Part shown: piece after piece, positions 1 through 9,337 of the stretch
Position numbering within the stretch: position 1 is the first letter of the stretch
Layout of the letters: each line of letters starts with the position of its first letter
DNA from: Halopseudomonas pelagia CL-AP6
GTDB lineage: Bacteria; Pseudomonadota; Gammaproteobacteria; Pseudomonadales; Pseudomonadaceae
Direction of reading: 5' to 3'
Length of the DNA stretch: 46,450 bases
Assembly (NCBI RefSeq): GCF_000410875.1
Contig: NZ_AROI01000034.1
Location: forward strand, 1 to 46,450
Notes under the pieces: model-generated
Database searches by the model: none
The model's input: the letters and a program-made list of their open reading frames with translations, nothing else
What the model was told of the DNA's origin: nothing
Position numbers and translations under genes: made by a program

Positions 1-54
1 GTGGGGCGGGCATGGCGGGTGTGGGAGTGGCGGCGTTGGTATGGCTCAGCGTGG

Positions 55-603
55 CTAGCTCACGCGGTCACCAGCGCCTTTGCCGATAACCGTCTGCAGA
101 ATCAGTGCGAAATAGGTTTTCAATGTCAGTTTGGAAATCATTTCGGCATCGGTTTTTGCCAGCAGCAGCGGCATCGACATGTCGATGCCGCTAACCTGCG
201 CTAGCCCGGTAATGCCAGGACGCACTGCGTAGACCCCAAGCGCATCACGCGCGGCGATCAGCTCAGGTTGATTGAACAGGTTAGGCCGGGGCCCGACCAG
301 ACTCATGTCGCCCCATAGCACGTTCCATAATTGCGGCAATTCGTCCAGTTTGGTTCTGCGCAGAAAGCTACCCAGCCGGGTAATCGAAGACGACGAAGCC
401 AGATGACTGGCTACCGAAGCGGTATCCACAGCCATGGTCCGGAATTTCACCAGATTAAAGGGCTGTTTGTGGCGCCCTACCCGTTCCTGCAAGAACAACG
501 GCGAACCTGTGTCAAACAAGCCGATGATATAAATAACGGCCAACACCGGGAAGCCAAGCACCAGCCCAGCCAAGGCAAAAACGAAATCAAAGAACCTGAT
601 CAT
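55..603 (-). CDS. small sugar transferase (PglC-like phosphoglycosyl transferase)
   Basis: This is a 182-residue bacterial sugar transferase of the monotopic phosphoglycosyl transferase type, which moves a sugar phosphate from a UDP-sugar to undecaprenyl phosphate to start a surface polysaccharide repeat unit. Visible are an N-terminal hydrophobic helix (about 8-30), QERVG (39-43), KFRTM (53-57), the Asp-Glu catalytic pair in DELPQL (87-92) and SLVGPRP (101-107). It lacks the N-terminal multi-span half of WcaJ/WbaP, so it is the short PglC-like form. It is the last gene of the minus-strand polysaccharide run. The sugar it transfers cannot be read from sequence; QuiNAc/FucNAc-type sugars are a guess from the neighbouring epimerases. 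Confidence 0.9.
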   Translation of the reverse strand: MIRFFDFVFALAGLVLGFPVLAVIYIIGLFDTGSPLFLQERVGRHKQPFNLVKFRTMAVDTASVASHLASSSSITRLGSFLRRTKLDELPQLWNVLWGDMSLVGPRPNLFNQPELIAARDALGVYAVRPGITGLAQVSGIDMSMPLLLAKTDAEMISKLTLKTYFALILQTVIGKGAGDRVS

Positions 604-671
604 CGCAACACCTCCTCGATCCGTGATCTACCGATACCGGTGGTGGCCATCCTGGCGTGCTGATGTGGGTG

Positions 672-1625
672 TCAATCTGTGCAGAGAAAGTGCTCCGCGG
701 TCTTCTGCAGGGCGTCGTTTACACAGACCGGTGGTGCCCATCCCAATGTTTCGCGCGTGTGGCTAATATCGACCTGTAGCGAGCCACACAGCCGGTTGAT
801 CATGGTCTGCCGGCCCAATAGTTTGCCGCCCAGCTCAAGGAGCGCCACTGGAACAGGCACAAGCCTCGCCGGCCGATGGAGCGCCTTGCCCATGCGAGCC
901 AACAATTGGGTGGTGGACAGATCCTCGCCGTCGCTGACAAGAAAGGTTTGGTTCGCGGCAGCCGGATGCTCGATGCAGGTCACTATCAGATCGACCAGGT
1001 TGTCGAGGGCAACCAGGCTGCGCTTGTTAGCAACCCGCCCCAGCGGTAGGGGGATGCCCTTGTGCAACCAGTTCATCATGCTACGCAGGTTGGCCTTTAC
1101 CCCTGGGCCATACACAAGCACCGGCCGGATAATCACCAGCTCCATTCCAGACGCGTGCGCCAACGCCTTCAACCCCTGTTCGGCTTCCAGCTTGGAGATA
1201 CCGTAGGGGTCAACGGGCGCCGGAGCGTCGTGCGCGGTGTAAGGCTTGCCCGGCGCGGTACCCTCGCCATTCACCTTGATGGAACTGACAAAGATAAAAC
1301 GCCTGACCCCGGCGGCGATAGCTTGGCGCGCCAGGGCCAGCGTGCCCTCGACGTTGACCGCGCGAAATGCCGCCAAGGGGTCGGCGGTTTTATCCTGCAT
1401 AACGTGAACGCGGGCGGCAGCATGTATGACTACTTGCGCACCCGCTAGATCTACTGGCTGACCTAGCTCACCTACAACCTGCTCAACGGCCCCAGGCAAC
1501 CGCTCAGACATCTCTCGCACTAGTGCTCTGAGAGCATAGCCTTTAGCCAAGAGCGCCGTGACCAGGGCCAAGCCCACAAAGCCAGTTGCGCCGGTAATAA
1601 ACACCTTGGGATGTTGTGTGGTCAT
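672..1625 (-). CDS. NAD-dependent epimerase/dehydratase (WbpV-like SDR)
   Basis: This is a 317-residue extended short-chain dehydrogenase. The Rossmann motif GATGFVG is at 12-18 and the catalytic YGISK pair is Y141/K145. The overall style (the 'HAAARVHVM' stretch and the conserved 'RPVLVYGPGVKAN' region) resembles the WbpV/WbjF-type UDP-sugar epimerase/reductases that sit beside the initiating transferase in Pseudomonas O-antigen clusters, where they supply its UDP-N-acetyl-deoxyhexose. It precedes the sugar transferase gene by 68 bp, which fits co-transcription. The exact reaction (4-epimerase or 4-reductase) is not decided by the visible sequence. Confidence 0.88.
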   Translation of the reverse strand: MTTQHPKVFITGATGFVGLALVTALLAKGYALRALVREMSERLPGAVEQVVGELGQPVDLAGAQVVIHAAARVHVMQDKTADPLAAFRAVNVEGTLALARQAIAAGVRRFIFVSSIKVNGEGTAPGKPYTAHDAPAPVDPYGISKLEAEQGLKALAHASGMELVIIRPVLVYGPGVKANLRSMMNWLHKGIPLPLGRVANKRSLVALDNLVDLIVTCIEHPAAANQTFLVSDGEDLSTTQLLARMGKALHRPARLVPVPVALLELGGKLLGRQTMINRLCGSLQVDISHTRETLGWAPPVCVNDALQKTAEHFLCTD

Positions 1626-1660
1626 ATAAACCCCACCCGCTCTGGGCTTTTCAGCTGAGG

Positions 1661-2848
1661 TTATTCACTGCCCTGGCTGCACAACTCAAGAAGCCGCTCA
1701 TATTCATTGATGATCAATTGATTGAACTGCTCATCTGCAAACTCACTTTCAACCCGCTGCCGACCATTGCGGCTGAACGTTGAGCGTAGCGGCTCATCTT
1801 TTAATAGCAAACTGATGGCTTGCGCGAGTTCATCTACCGTTTTAACCGGCACTAATAAGCCGGTCTGGCCATTGACGATGGCATCAGACAACCCATAAAT
1901 GTCAGTGCCGATAGCCGGGACGCCCATAGCAGCCGCTTCGATCACCACAGTACCAAAGCCTTCGCGATAACTGGGCAGCACCAAGACATCAGCAATTGCC
2001 ATAAACCGCTCTGGCTCATTGGAAAAGCCCGGCATAACCACCCTTTGCGATACCACTGCCGGCAAGCTACTGAGCAGAGCATCAACGTCCATCTCAGAGG
2101 GGCCCAGCAAGATCAAGTACGCATCTGCATTATCTGCAAGCACTTTTGCAAAAGCCTGGAGCAATTCAACGATGCCTTTATCCGCGGTCAGCCTACCCAC
2201 ATACAAGAGGATGTGAGAATCGGCTGGAAGCTGTAATTCCTCTTTTAATTTAAGATTTTCACCGCCGGTGAACCGAGCTGGATTAAAGCGCTTCAGATCT
2301 ACGCCCGCCAAGGATCCAGTGCCCAGCACGCTGATGCGCTCGGAGCGAGCGACACCCCTGTCGACAATAAATTGTTTTTGCGACGGGCTGTCTGCGTAGC
2401 AGTGCGTATTTAGTGCGGTTATCAGCTTGTCACTGCGCTTGGAAAGCATATGTTTAACGCCGCTCAAGCCCACCCACGGCTGACCCGTAAACGTATGAAG
2501 CCTGACGGGAACACCTGCCAACTTCGCCGCCAGCGCACTCAGCAAGCCTGCTTTGGGCGTTGTTGAGTGGACGATCTGCGGCCGGTACCGCCGGAAGAAA
2601 CGCCATAAAGCTAGCAATGCGCTTACATCTTTAAACAGGCTTATTTTTCTCGGGATGGGTATTGAGAGATACTGGGTACCGGCAATATCTTGAGTCAACC
2701 TGGGCTCGCTGGCGATTACCGTCACCTCGGCACCCGCTTTCGCTAGCGCCGCAATCTGCTCGCGCAACTGCGTCTCAACAAAAAAAACCACCGTCGACAC
2801 TCTGACGATTCTAACCCCGTTGATCGTGCGTCTCTTTGCCGCCATCAC
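1661..2848 (-). CDS. glycosyltransferase family 4 (GT-B fold)
   Basis: This 395-residue GT-B glycosyltransferase has an N-terminal Glyco_trans_4-type domain and a C-terminal Glycos_transf_1 domain. The diagnostic E-x7-E motif is in REGFGTVVIEAAAMG (E296 and E304), and the nucleotide-binding loop precedes GRLTADKGI. It probably adds a sugar to the lipid-linked polysaccharide repeat at the cytoplasmic face. Its start overlaps the stop of the upstream epimerase by 4 bp, a sign of translational coupling. The first six or so residues are an unusual basic leader (MMAAKRR), so the true start could be a few codons in. Base composition looks more AT-rich than the flanking housekeeping genes, as is common for O-antigen loci. 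Confidence 0.9.
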   Translation of the reverse strand: MMAAKRRTINGVRIVRVSTVVFFVETQLREQIAALAKAGAEVTVIASEPRLTQDIAGTQYLSIPIPRKISLFKDVSALLALWRFFRRYRPQIVHSTTPKAGLLSALAAKLAGVPVRLHTFTGQPWVGLSGVKHMLSKRSDKLITALNTHCYADSPSQKQFIVDRGVARSERISVLGTGSLAGVDLKRFNPARFTGGENLKLKEELQLPADSHILLYVGRLTADKGIVELLQAFAKVLADNADAYLILLGPSEMDVDALLSSLPAVVSQRVVMPGFSNEPERFMAIADVLVLPSYREGFGTVVIEAAAMGVPAIGTDIYGLSDAIVNGQTGLLVPVKTVDELAQAISLLLKDEPLRSTFSRNGRQRVESEFADEQFNQLIINEYERLLELCSQGSE

Positions 2849-3816
2849 AGCCTCTCATCGAGCACGTCTGCAATTGTGTTGCCCACCGGTTTCTCAGGCT
2901 GATAGTCCAAAACACGTTTCAGCTTGTGGGTGGGGTAATAGGTTCTAGCGACCAGCGCATCAATTCTCGAGGGTTTGACCGGGAATGATTTTATTCCTGA
3001 AAACAAAAAGGCCACGCGGCGCACCACGCTTTCAGGCAAGCGCACCGAGGGCGGAGCAACCTTAAGCGCCCTGGCCATAGCAGTGACTAATTCGGTTTGA
3101 GCGCAATCATTAGACAGATTGAACACCTCGCCGCGCGCGCGCGGGTCGAACCCGCATATCAGCAAACAACTGACCACATCATCAACATGGACGTAGGTTG
3201 CGACCGCATCCGCGCTGCCGACGTAAAAGAACAAGCGTTTTTTTATCAGCCGGGCCCATTGCCTGATGGCATTGTTGGGCATGCCTGGCCCATACACATT
3301 AGACGGTCTCAAGAGGGTGTAACTGAAAACCCCTTGTTCGGCTGCAGCACTGATCAGTTCATCAGCCCGGGTCTTGGTTAGCTCATATTGATTGGCTGGG
3401 GCGGTCACTGTTTCCTCGGTGACAATCCTCGGCGTATTTGGCTTATGCGTAACCGGCCCGTAAGCGCCCACGCTGCTTAACTGGACCCAATGCACCTGCT
3501 GGCCAGAGGTTTTTGCAACGGCCTTGCAGGCTTGGACTAGTCGACGGGTGGCGTCTACGTGCAGGGCTTCCATCAATGCCTGGTCATGCAATTCGCCGGC
3601 GCAATTAAATACCACTGCACATCCGTCAACCAGTTGCTCAAGATCATATGAGGCGTCTAACAGATCGCACTGCAGCAGCTCAATTGAAGCATCGCCCCCG
3701 GGTAAAGTTTGAGGCGGCTTGCGCGACAACATGCGCACTTGATGGCCCGCATTACATAATGCCTGCACCAAGCGCGCGCCAATAAAACCTGCACCTCCCG
3801 TCACTAACACCTTCAT
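2845..3816 (-). CDS. NAD-dependent epimerase/dehydratase (extended SDR)
   Basis: The frame is open from 3834, but I choose the ATG at 3816 because GAGG sits 9 nt ahead of it, whereas the upstream ATG has no Shine-Dalgarno. The 323-residue product starts MKVLVTGGAGFIG (glycine-rich NAD site at 7-13) and has the Y144/K148 catalytic pair in YELTK. It resembles NDP-sugar epimerases or reductases and is a second sugar-nucleotide SDR of the cluster, probably making a sugar used by the flanking GT4 and GT2 enzymes. The gene overlaps the GT4 gene by 4 bp. Substrate unknown. Confidence 0.88.
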   Translation of the reverse strand: MKVLVTGGAGFIGARLVQALCNAGHQVRMLSRKPPQTLPGGDASIELLQCDLLDASYDLEQLVDGCAVVFNCAGELHDQALMEALHVDATRRLVQACKAVAKTSGQQVHWVQLSSVGAYGPVTHKPNTPRIVTEETVTAPANQYELTKTRADELISAAAEQGVFSYTLLRPSNVYGPGMPNNAIRQWARLIKKRLFFYVGSADAVATYVHVDDVVSCLLICGFDPRARGEVFNLSNDCAQTELVTAMARALKVAPPSVRLPESVVRRVAFLFSGIKSFPVKPSRIDALVARTYYPTHKLKRVLDYQPEKPVGNTIADVLDERL

Positions 3817-3855
3817 GGCCCAGACCTCACCCATGGTGTATAAAAACCGTACCCT

Positions 3856-4905
3856 TTAAAACCAGCCCACACTCAGAACCTCGTAAGGCAAAAAGGGCGA
3901 CTTGCCCTCTCCGCGCTCAAGTAAAAAACCACGCCAAATACCCGCGATCGACACCAAGCCGGCGGCCAACATAGACACTTTAATCTGACGATCAAAATCC
4001 AACTGCAGGTGGGAGTAAGTGGCGAGAATGGACAGAGGAACCGAAAAAGACAGCAAATCCAAAAACCTTAACCCTGCGTAACTGAACTGGGTGAGCAGCC
4101 AGGCAGCGCTGATAAATACCGAGTATACGATGAACGCTTTCAGCTTCAGCTGCCGTGGCAAGCTACTCAACAGCATCCCCGCCAGCATAATCACCAGCGG
4201 CACCACCTTGCTCACGCCGGACAGCCCGCCTGGGGCTTGTAATTGTTGATAGGCTTGAATTTTCTCAAGCAGATAGAAATCGATAAATATCAACCCAACA
4301 GCAAAACCCAGCAACACCACCAGCAGGCCCAACAGGGTGGATAACCTAAGCCATGGCCGCTGGGTTAGCGCAATAAACAATAGGGAAAACAATGCAGAGT
4401 AATGAAAAAGCAGTGCCAGCAGGCCCACACAGAGGGCGGGCATGTCGCCTTTTCGCCTGAACACCTGGACCGCCAATAGCAGCAGCGCTGAGGCCAGGCC
4501 TATGCGCAACGCATTCATACTGTATTGGTAGGCAAACGCGGGCAAGAGATAGGCCAGCAATAGAAATCGTTCGTTGTGGTCCGAGCGCGCAACAAACCAG
4601 GCGATAAGGCCGAAAAACACCAAAGCCACGGCTCGCACGGCGATGTCTATGCTCGGCGCTAATGCGGCCAACAGCCAGCCAAGACCGAAAAAACCTGGCT
4701 CTATACCCTCCCAGCTATAACCCTCGGAAAACTGCTCGAACATCAACTGGTAGTTTGCGGTATCGGTACCCACGTTGTTACGTACAACCGCCACCAGGGT
4801 AAAAAAAGCCAGCATGGAAAAGATCAAAAACCTACCCTGGTAGCGAGTCGTCTGCTGAATCAATAAGACATTCAGCAAGAGGCCCCACCCGAGCAAATAG
4901 ATCAT
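3856..4905 (-). CDS. EpsG-family membrane protein, probable Wzy-type polymerase
   Basis: This very hydrophobic 349-residue protein has about ten predicted membrane spans. The N-terminal pattern with NVGTDTANYQ followed by GIEPGFFGLGWLL is typical of the EpsG family, members of which polymerise polysaccharide repeat units on the periplasmic face. With a Wzx-like flippase, Wzz and an initiating transferase in the same operon, the role of Wzy is the natural inference. It abuts the upstream GT2 gene (shared base at 4905). Polymerases diverge strongly, so family assignment is better supported than substrate. Confidence 0.82.
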   Translation of the reverse strand: MIYLLGWGLLLNVLLIQQTTRYQGRFLIFSMLAFFTLVAVVRNNVGTDTANYQLMFEQFSEGYSWEGIEPGFFGLGWLLAALAPSIDIAVRAVALVFFGLIAWFVARSDHNERFLLLAYLLPAFAYQYSMNALRIGLASALLLLAVQVFRRKGDMPALCVGLLALLFHYSALFSLLFIALTQRPWLRLSTLLGLLVVLLGFAVGLIFIDFYLLEKIQAYQQLQAPGGLSGVSKVVPLVIMLAGMLLSSLPRQLKLKAFIVYSVFISAAWLLTQFSYAGLRFLDLLSFSVPLSILATYSHLQLDFDRQIKVSMLAAGLVSIAGIWRGFLLERGEGKSPFLPYEVLSVGWF

Positions 4906-5729
4906 CAGGACGCCTTGAGTGCGTTACCGACAGTGGACACGGCAACACGCTTGGCGTACTTAGCATTGGACCATAGGTATAAGCCCATCAATTGCAGCAG
5001 CGATATTTCTTTCAACTTGTAAATATGCCGGTAGGCTTCTAGCTCGCCTTTTTGCATTTTCCACAATGAGGCACTGAGCCCTGACTCGCCATAGCTCGCT
5101 TTAAACAGGTACGCCAACGGCAAGTCAGAGCGGTAACAAGCCAGGCCAGCAAAGCCCATTTCTAGCCATAATTGGTAGTCTTCACAATAGCGCTTGCCCT
5201 CTACAAAGCGCTGTTCAATGGCACGCTGCAGCATTACTGAGCGGGTAGAAAAGCGATTGGAGAGCAACAGGGTGTTTTTACTTACGCGGGTAAACGCGGA
5301 ATCATCATTAACCGAGTAGCTTGGAGCGCCGCTGTTAGTCTTGGCCCATTGCTGACAGGCATGGCCCGTCAACGCCACCTCGGGGTGCTTGATCATCCAG
5401 CCATACTGAATCTCGATTTTCTGTGGATGCCAAGCATCGTCGGCGTCAAGAAAGGCAATATAGGGCTGCGTGGCAGCGGCCCAGCCGATATTGCGTGCCG
5501 TACCCGGCCCGGCATTCACCGGGGATGGAATCACCTTGACCCAATCCTGGCCATACTCGGTTTGTAATCTGTACAGCATTGCCAGCGTTGCATCTTTGCT
5601 GCAGTCATCAACCAGAATCACCTCTGCCGGCTTCAGCGTTTGTGCCACCACTGAGGCCAGCGCACGGCCAATGGTATTGCTGCAGTGGTAGCAAGGGATG
5701 ATCACGCTGACCTGTGCTGACTCAGACAT
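4905..5729 (-). CDS. glycosyltransferase family 2
   Basis: This is a GT-A fold glycosyltransferase of about 274 residues. From the ATG at 5729 it begins MSESAQVSVIIPCYHCSN and shows the first nucleotide-binding Asp pair (VDDCSKDAT) and the metal-binding ALDADD-like motif (AFLDADDAWHP). The frame is open to 5756, but that start would overlap the upstream gene by 35 bp; starting at 5729 reduces the overlap to 8 bp. Neither start has a strong ribosome site, so coupling to the upstream gene is likely. It adds one sugar of the repeat unit; donor and linkage unknown. Confidence 0.88.
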   Translation of the reverse strand: MSESAQVSVIIPCYHCSNTIGRALASVVAQTLKPAEVILVDDCSKDATLAMLYRLQTEYGQDWVKVIPSPVNAGPGTARNIGWAAATQPYIAFLDADDAWHPQKIEIQYGWMIKHPEVALTGHACQQWAKTNSGAPSYSVNDDSAFTRVSKNTLLLSNRFSTRSVMLQRAIEQRFVEGKRYCEDYQLWLEMGFAGLACYRSDLPLAYLFKASYGESGLSASLWKMQKGELEAYRHIYKLKEISLLQLMGLYLWSNAKYAKRVAVSTVGNALKAS

Positions 5730-6948
5730 GAGTCGCTGTTCTGGCTTTAAGCGCATCGGCAGCCAGGGCTACACGCTCGCACCATACAGGTAAGTTGCTA
5801 GCAAGCTTGGCTTTGATGATCTGTTCGTTGCTGATCAGGTAATTCAGGCCTGACATGAGGGATTCGGCGGTCAGTTCCGGGGTGGGCAGAACCACCGGCA
5901 TCTCACCCAGCAAATCTTTATTAATGCCCTTCGCCTTGACGCTATAGGCAATGGATAACGTTGGTACGCCGCTGGATAACGCGGCTATGGTGGCGTGCGT
6001 ACGGGCGCCGATAAAGTAACGCAACTGGCTGATCACGTGTTTGATCTGGGCGGCGTTCACCTGCGCAGGCATGATGCGAACCGCCTCACCCAGTGCGTTC
6101 AGCTCTTGTAACATGCCCGCCATATAGCTCGCGTCGTTATTGCTCTGGGCCCCATCCAGCGGAACGACATGGGGTACGAGCAATACGCCAAAGCCTTTGG
6201 CTACTGCGTCTCGTATAAATTGAATCGCTTCGGCTCGCAGGTCTTGGCCATTGCGTTTGTAGCGCTCAATCAGCGGGCTAATATTAAAGCCGATAACGCC
6301 TTTGTCAGTCGCTTGCGGCCAAAAGGGGCTGGTATCTACCGGCTCTTTAGTTAGCGTGAACGCCGGGTCAGCCATTTGCATGACGTTATTAAGGCCGAGT
6401 GTTTGGGTCAAATACTGATAACTGATGGATTCCCTGACGGTGATCAGCGTCATTGTCGCCAGGTGCTTGCGAACCCTGGGCACAAACTGCGGTTCTTTTT
6501 CAAACGGCCCTACTGATGCCCCCCAGATACATACCGGCTTGCCAAGCTCTACGGCTAACTTGTCCATGCCCATCAACAGGGAGGGCAAACGGTAATCTAA
6601 GGAGTAATTGTCACCGCCTACCGACAGCACCACATCGACACTGTTTATCTGCTCGCGCAATGCGTCAGGAAACGCAAAAGGCCAACCCGCTGATTTAATC
6701 AATGCACAAGGCAGCCGCTGCAGATGCGCCCAGTACCTTGTCTGCCAGGGAATATAGGCGTCGACGAAGCGCACGCCATGCTCGGCGGCATCTGGCCATT
6801 GCTTTTTATCGCGGGTTATATCATCGGAAGGCACCAGCACTTCGACCTGGCCGAAGGTTTTATTCAACATCATCACCGTGCTTCGCACGATAGCTTCGCA
6901 CCCGCGATTACTGAAGGATCGCTGACCGGTAAGATAAAATCTTTTCAT
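5722..6948 (-). CDS. polysaccharide pyruvyl transferase family protein
   Basis: This 408-residue protein has the WcaK/AmsJ/CsaB-type polysaccharide pyruvyl transferase fold. It shows an N-terminal GQRSFSNRGCEAI stretch, VLSVGGDNYSLDY (about 110-122), ICIWGAS-like VCIWGASVGPF and a C-terminal FIGARTHATIAALSSGVPTLSIAYS block that matches the family's conserved nucleotide-sugar/PEP site region. Such enzymes add ketal-linked pyruvate to sugars in exopolysaccharides. The neighbouring nitroreductase-like gene follows a partnership I recall from other polysaccharide clusters. It sits 2 bp after the nitroreductase-like gene, so the two are co-transcribed. Confidence 0.85.
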   Translation of the reverse strand: MKRFYLTGQRSFSNRGCEAIVRSTVMMLNKTFGQVEVLVPSDDITRDKKQWPDAAEHGVRFVDAYIPWQTRYWAHLQRLPCALIKSAGWPFAFPDALREQINSVDVVLSVGGDNYSLDYRLPSLLMGMDKLAVELGKPVCIWGASVGPFEKEPQFVPRVRKHLATMTLITVRESISYQYLTQTLGLNNVMQMADPAFTLTKEPVDTSPFWPQATDKGVIGFNISPLIERYKRNGQDLRAEAIQFIRDAVAKGFGVLLVPHVVPLDGAQSNNDASYMAGMLQELNALGEAVRIMPAQVNAAQIKHVISQLRYFIGARTHATIAALSSGVPTLSIAYSVKAKGINKDLLGEMPVVLPTPELTAESLMSGLNYLISNEQIIKAKLASNLPVWCERVALAADALKARTATHV

Positions 6949-6950
6949 TG

Positions 6951-7931
6951 TCAGTCCATGTAGTGATAGAAATCGGTAACCGTTTTCCTGGCCGAATAAC
7001 AGACCTTCACATTCTCACGGGCCACACCGACCGCCAGCATCATCAGAACCGTGTGTTCGTCTTTAATATCAATCAGCTTGCGCAGCTTCAAATCATCCCC
7101 TGGCCCTTTGCTCCAATTCAGGCAGCATGACGATAGCCCAAGCGAATGCAGAGCCCAGATGATTGACATGGAAAACATGCCGCCATCAATCCAATGCTGG
7201 TAACGCTCGCCTGCGGTATCAAATGCTGACAGATCGGCGCATAGAATCAACAAACAAGGGATTTCATGACCAAATCCGCGATTGCCGTTCTGTAATAACA
7301 GCGCGGTATCGATGTCTGAACGGGCGTTAAGACAATACACAAAGGTGGCCTGTCTGTTGCAAACCGACGGGGTATTGAGTGCCAACAACAGCGCCTTTTC
7401 AATATCTTCTTTTGCCACAGCTTCAGAGCTGAAATCTCTGACTGAAACGCGTGACGAAAAAAAGGCTTCAGGGTCGGCTAACTTGCCCGATTGCAACGAG
7501 ACTAAATTCTTCTCCAGCACACCGCCTTGCCCGGAAGCAATGTCTTTATGCTGCTGCCAAAAGTCGATTACCCCCAACCGATCCTGCTTTTGCTGTACCG
7601 GCGCTAGCGCAATAAAATCCCCCAGTACTTTCAAGCCAATCTTTTCGTGAAAGGTAAAGCCACCCTTTATTGCCTGAGACCGTTTGAGATGCCGTACCAG
7701 ATCATCGGCGGCGCTCCACCCTGACTCAGGATCACGATTGCGGAAGCTCAAACTCTTCTCAAGCCGATGATATATTTTCGCCGCCTTGTAATCCCTTACC
7801 GAATAACGGCTTGGCAATCGCCACCCGGCGTATCTGAAATACCTGTAAAAATCATATTGATAACCAAGGTAGGTGCTGACGATATCTCTTATCGGCCTAA
7901 GAGCATCTTTAACGTTCTTGCTTATCTTCAT
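6951..7931 (-). CDS. nitroreductase-family protein within the polysaccharide operon
   Basis: This is a 326-residue protein. The N-terminal ~150 residues have no domain I recognise; the C-terminal half is nitroreductase-like (FMN binding) with RVSVRDFSSEAV near 161, the NTPSVCNRQ substrate/FMN segment, and an SIIWALHSLGLSSCCLNWS stretch that fits the classical second FMN loop. Family members are NAD(P)H-dependent FMN enzymes. In a glycan operon the substrate is unknown, perhaps a redox modification of the glycan precursor. Its start overlaps the stop of the flippase gene by 4 bp, and the pyruvyl transferase starts 2 bp after its stop, so it is a bona fide operon member rather than a passenger. 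Confidence 0.82.
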   Translation of the reverse strand: MKISKNVKDALRPIRDIVSTYLGYQYDFYRYFRYAGWRLPSRYSVRDYKAAKIYHRLEKSLSFRNRDPESGWSAADDLVRHLKRSQAIKGGFTFHEKIGLKVLGDFIALAPVQQKQDRLGVIDFWQQHKDIASGQGGVLEKNLVSLQSGKLADPEAFFSSRVSVRDFSSEAVAKEDIEKALLLALNTPSVCNRQATFVYCLNARSDIDTALLLQNGNRGFGHEIPCLLILCADLSAFDTAGERYQHWIDGGMFSMSIIWALHSLGLSSCCLNWSKGPGDDLKLRKLIDIKDEHTVLMMLAVGVARENVKVCYSARKTVTDFYHYMD

Positions 7932-9223
7932 AGCGTCACATCACTTTTGTTGAATACGCGCTTAGTGCCTTTAAAGTACAACAGCAACAACACAACCTCA
8001 CTTGCAACCGTGGCCACCGCTGCACCTGCTACCCCATAGAGGGGAATTAGCCATAGGTTCAACCCGATGTTAATGACCGCGGTTATGCCCATATAAAGCA
8101 CTTTGGCTCGCATATGTTCAAGCGTTACTAATACGGAGCCCACGCTCGTGGCGACAAAGCGAATGGGCGCGCCCAGCGCAAGAATGGTTAAAGGCAATAC
8201 AGCGCCCAGGTAGCCGTGATCAAACAGCAAGACAACGCCCCACGGTGCCAACAGCCATATACTCAGCATAGCCAGCACACCCACGAACAACATGATTTTG
8301 TTGCCCGAGCGATAAACCTGATAAAACTGGGTGCGGTCATGGCTTGCCCAGCGGTGTATTTTGGGCAGTAGGAATTTCTGAAATATAACGCTCGGCAGCA
8401 TATAGACCGCTGTCATTATCAGAAAGGCGACATTATAAATCCCTGCCGCTTCGTCACCATCAAGATACTTGAGCAGAATGACATCGCTCTGAAAATAGAC
8501 AAGATGGAAAACACCCGCCAAGCCGAAGGGCCAGGTCTGTTTGGCTACCTCTCTCATGTTGAATGATCGGCCAACGCCACTGGCACTGAGATCCCGCGGC
8601 CCGTGACCTTGAAGCGCCAACCGGCCTTGGAACATCCGCCAGATCACTAAAGCCGCAGCCAAGAACACACTAATGGAGATGAGCGCGTATATATAAGCAA
8701 CACGGTTGGGCGTCATCACTTCCAACACCGCTACCATAAAGACTGCAACCAACAACAAGCGCAATAGGTGAGGGAGGAATTGCCATAATGCCAAGACAGC
8801 ATAGCGGCCCTCTAGCTGTAATTTTGCACTGACCAGCTCCACGCCGACCTGGCCAAGCACATAGGTTGCAAGCAGTACAAGCAGATAACGCGTGACGTCA
8901 TCGTGGGGGCCAAACTGGGCCCAGATCAGTATCAGCGCCAACGCCAACACCGTTGTATAGGTGGCAAACCTGAGAGAGCCACGCAGCCAGCGCACGGCCT
9001 GCCACCCTTCTTCACCGAACACTTTGAGCCAGAACCCACCGACGCCGAAACTGGCCAGGGGCGTGACCAGTGATACCGTCGCCAGGGCAGCGGCGAATGC
9101 GCCGAACGCACCGGGGCCTAGCTCACGCGCAATGAGCACCTGCGTAAGAAAAGCACAGCCCGCGCCGAGTATTGAGCCAAGCCACAACAAGGAGATTGCT
9201 TTGATAGCGAGCTGTCTACGCAT
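7928..9223 (-). CDS. wzx: Wzx-like oligosaccharide flippase
   Basis: This is a 431-residue integral membrane protein with about 12-14 spans, of the polysaccharide-biosynthesis (MOP/MATE-like) exporter family. It has an N-terminal basic start (MRRQLAIKAISLLWLGS), a conserved long amphipathic stretch with QTWPFGLAGVFHLVYFQSD (about 222-240), and a C-terminal VINIGLNLWLIPLYGVAGAAVAT segment that is very typical of Wzx proteins. It is expected to flip undecaprenyl-linked repeat units to the periplasmic face for the EpsG/Wzy-like polymerase. It lies 114 bp after wzz. Confidence 0.88.
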   Translation of the reverse strand: MRRQLAIKAISLLWLGSILGAGCAFLTQVLIARELGPGAFGAFAAALATVSLVTPLASFGVGGFWLKVFGEEGWQAVRWLRGSLRFATYTTVLALALILIWAQFGPHDDVTRYLLVLLATYVLGQVGVELVSAKLQLEGRYAVLALWQFLPHLLRLLLVAVFMVAVLEVMTPNRVAYIYALISISVFLAAALVIWRMFQGRLALQGHGPRDLSASGVGRSFNMREVAKQTWPFGLAGVFHLVYFQSDVILLKYLDGDEAAGIYNVAFLIMTAVYMLPSVIFQKFLLPKIHRWASHDRTQFYQVYRSGNKIMLFVGVLAMLSIWLLAPWGVVLLFDHGYLGAVLPLTILALGAPIRFVATSVGSVLVTLEHMRAKVLYMGITAVINIGLNLWLIPLYGVAGAAVATVASEVVLLLLYFKGTKRVFNKSDVTL

Positions 9224-9337
9224 TCAAGAACCAAAGCATACGGCTAGGTGTTTGCATCATCATTTAACGTTAAGCCATCCAGCTTGAGTTGCCCGTTTGG
9301 GCGGCAGGTTTTGCGCGCTTTCTTTCATTTTTGAAGA

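Noticed and set aside
1..54. Coding start of another gene at the left edge
   Set aside because: The first 54 bases are G/T-rich sequence downstream of the sugar transferase with no clear frame or motif; the open frame through 204 is antisense to the transferase.
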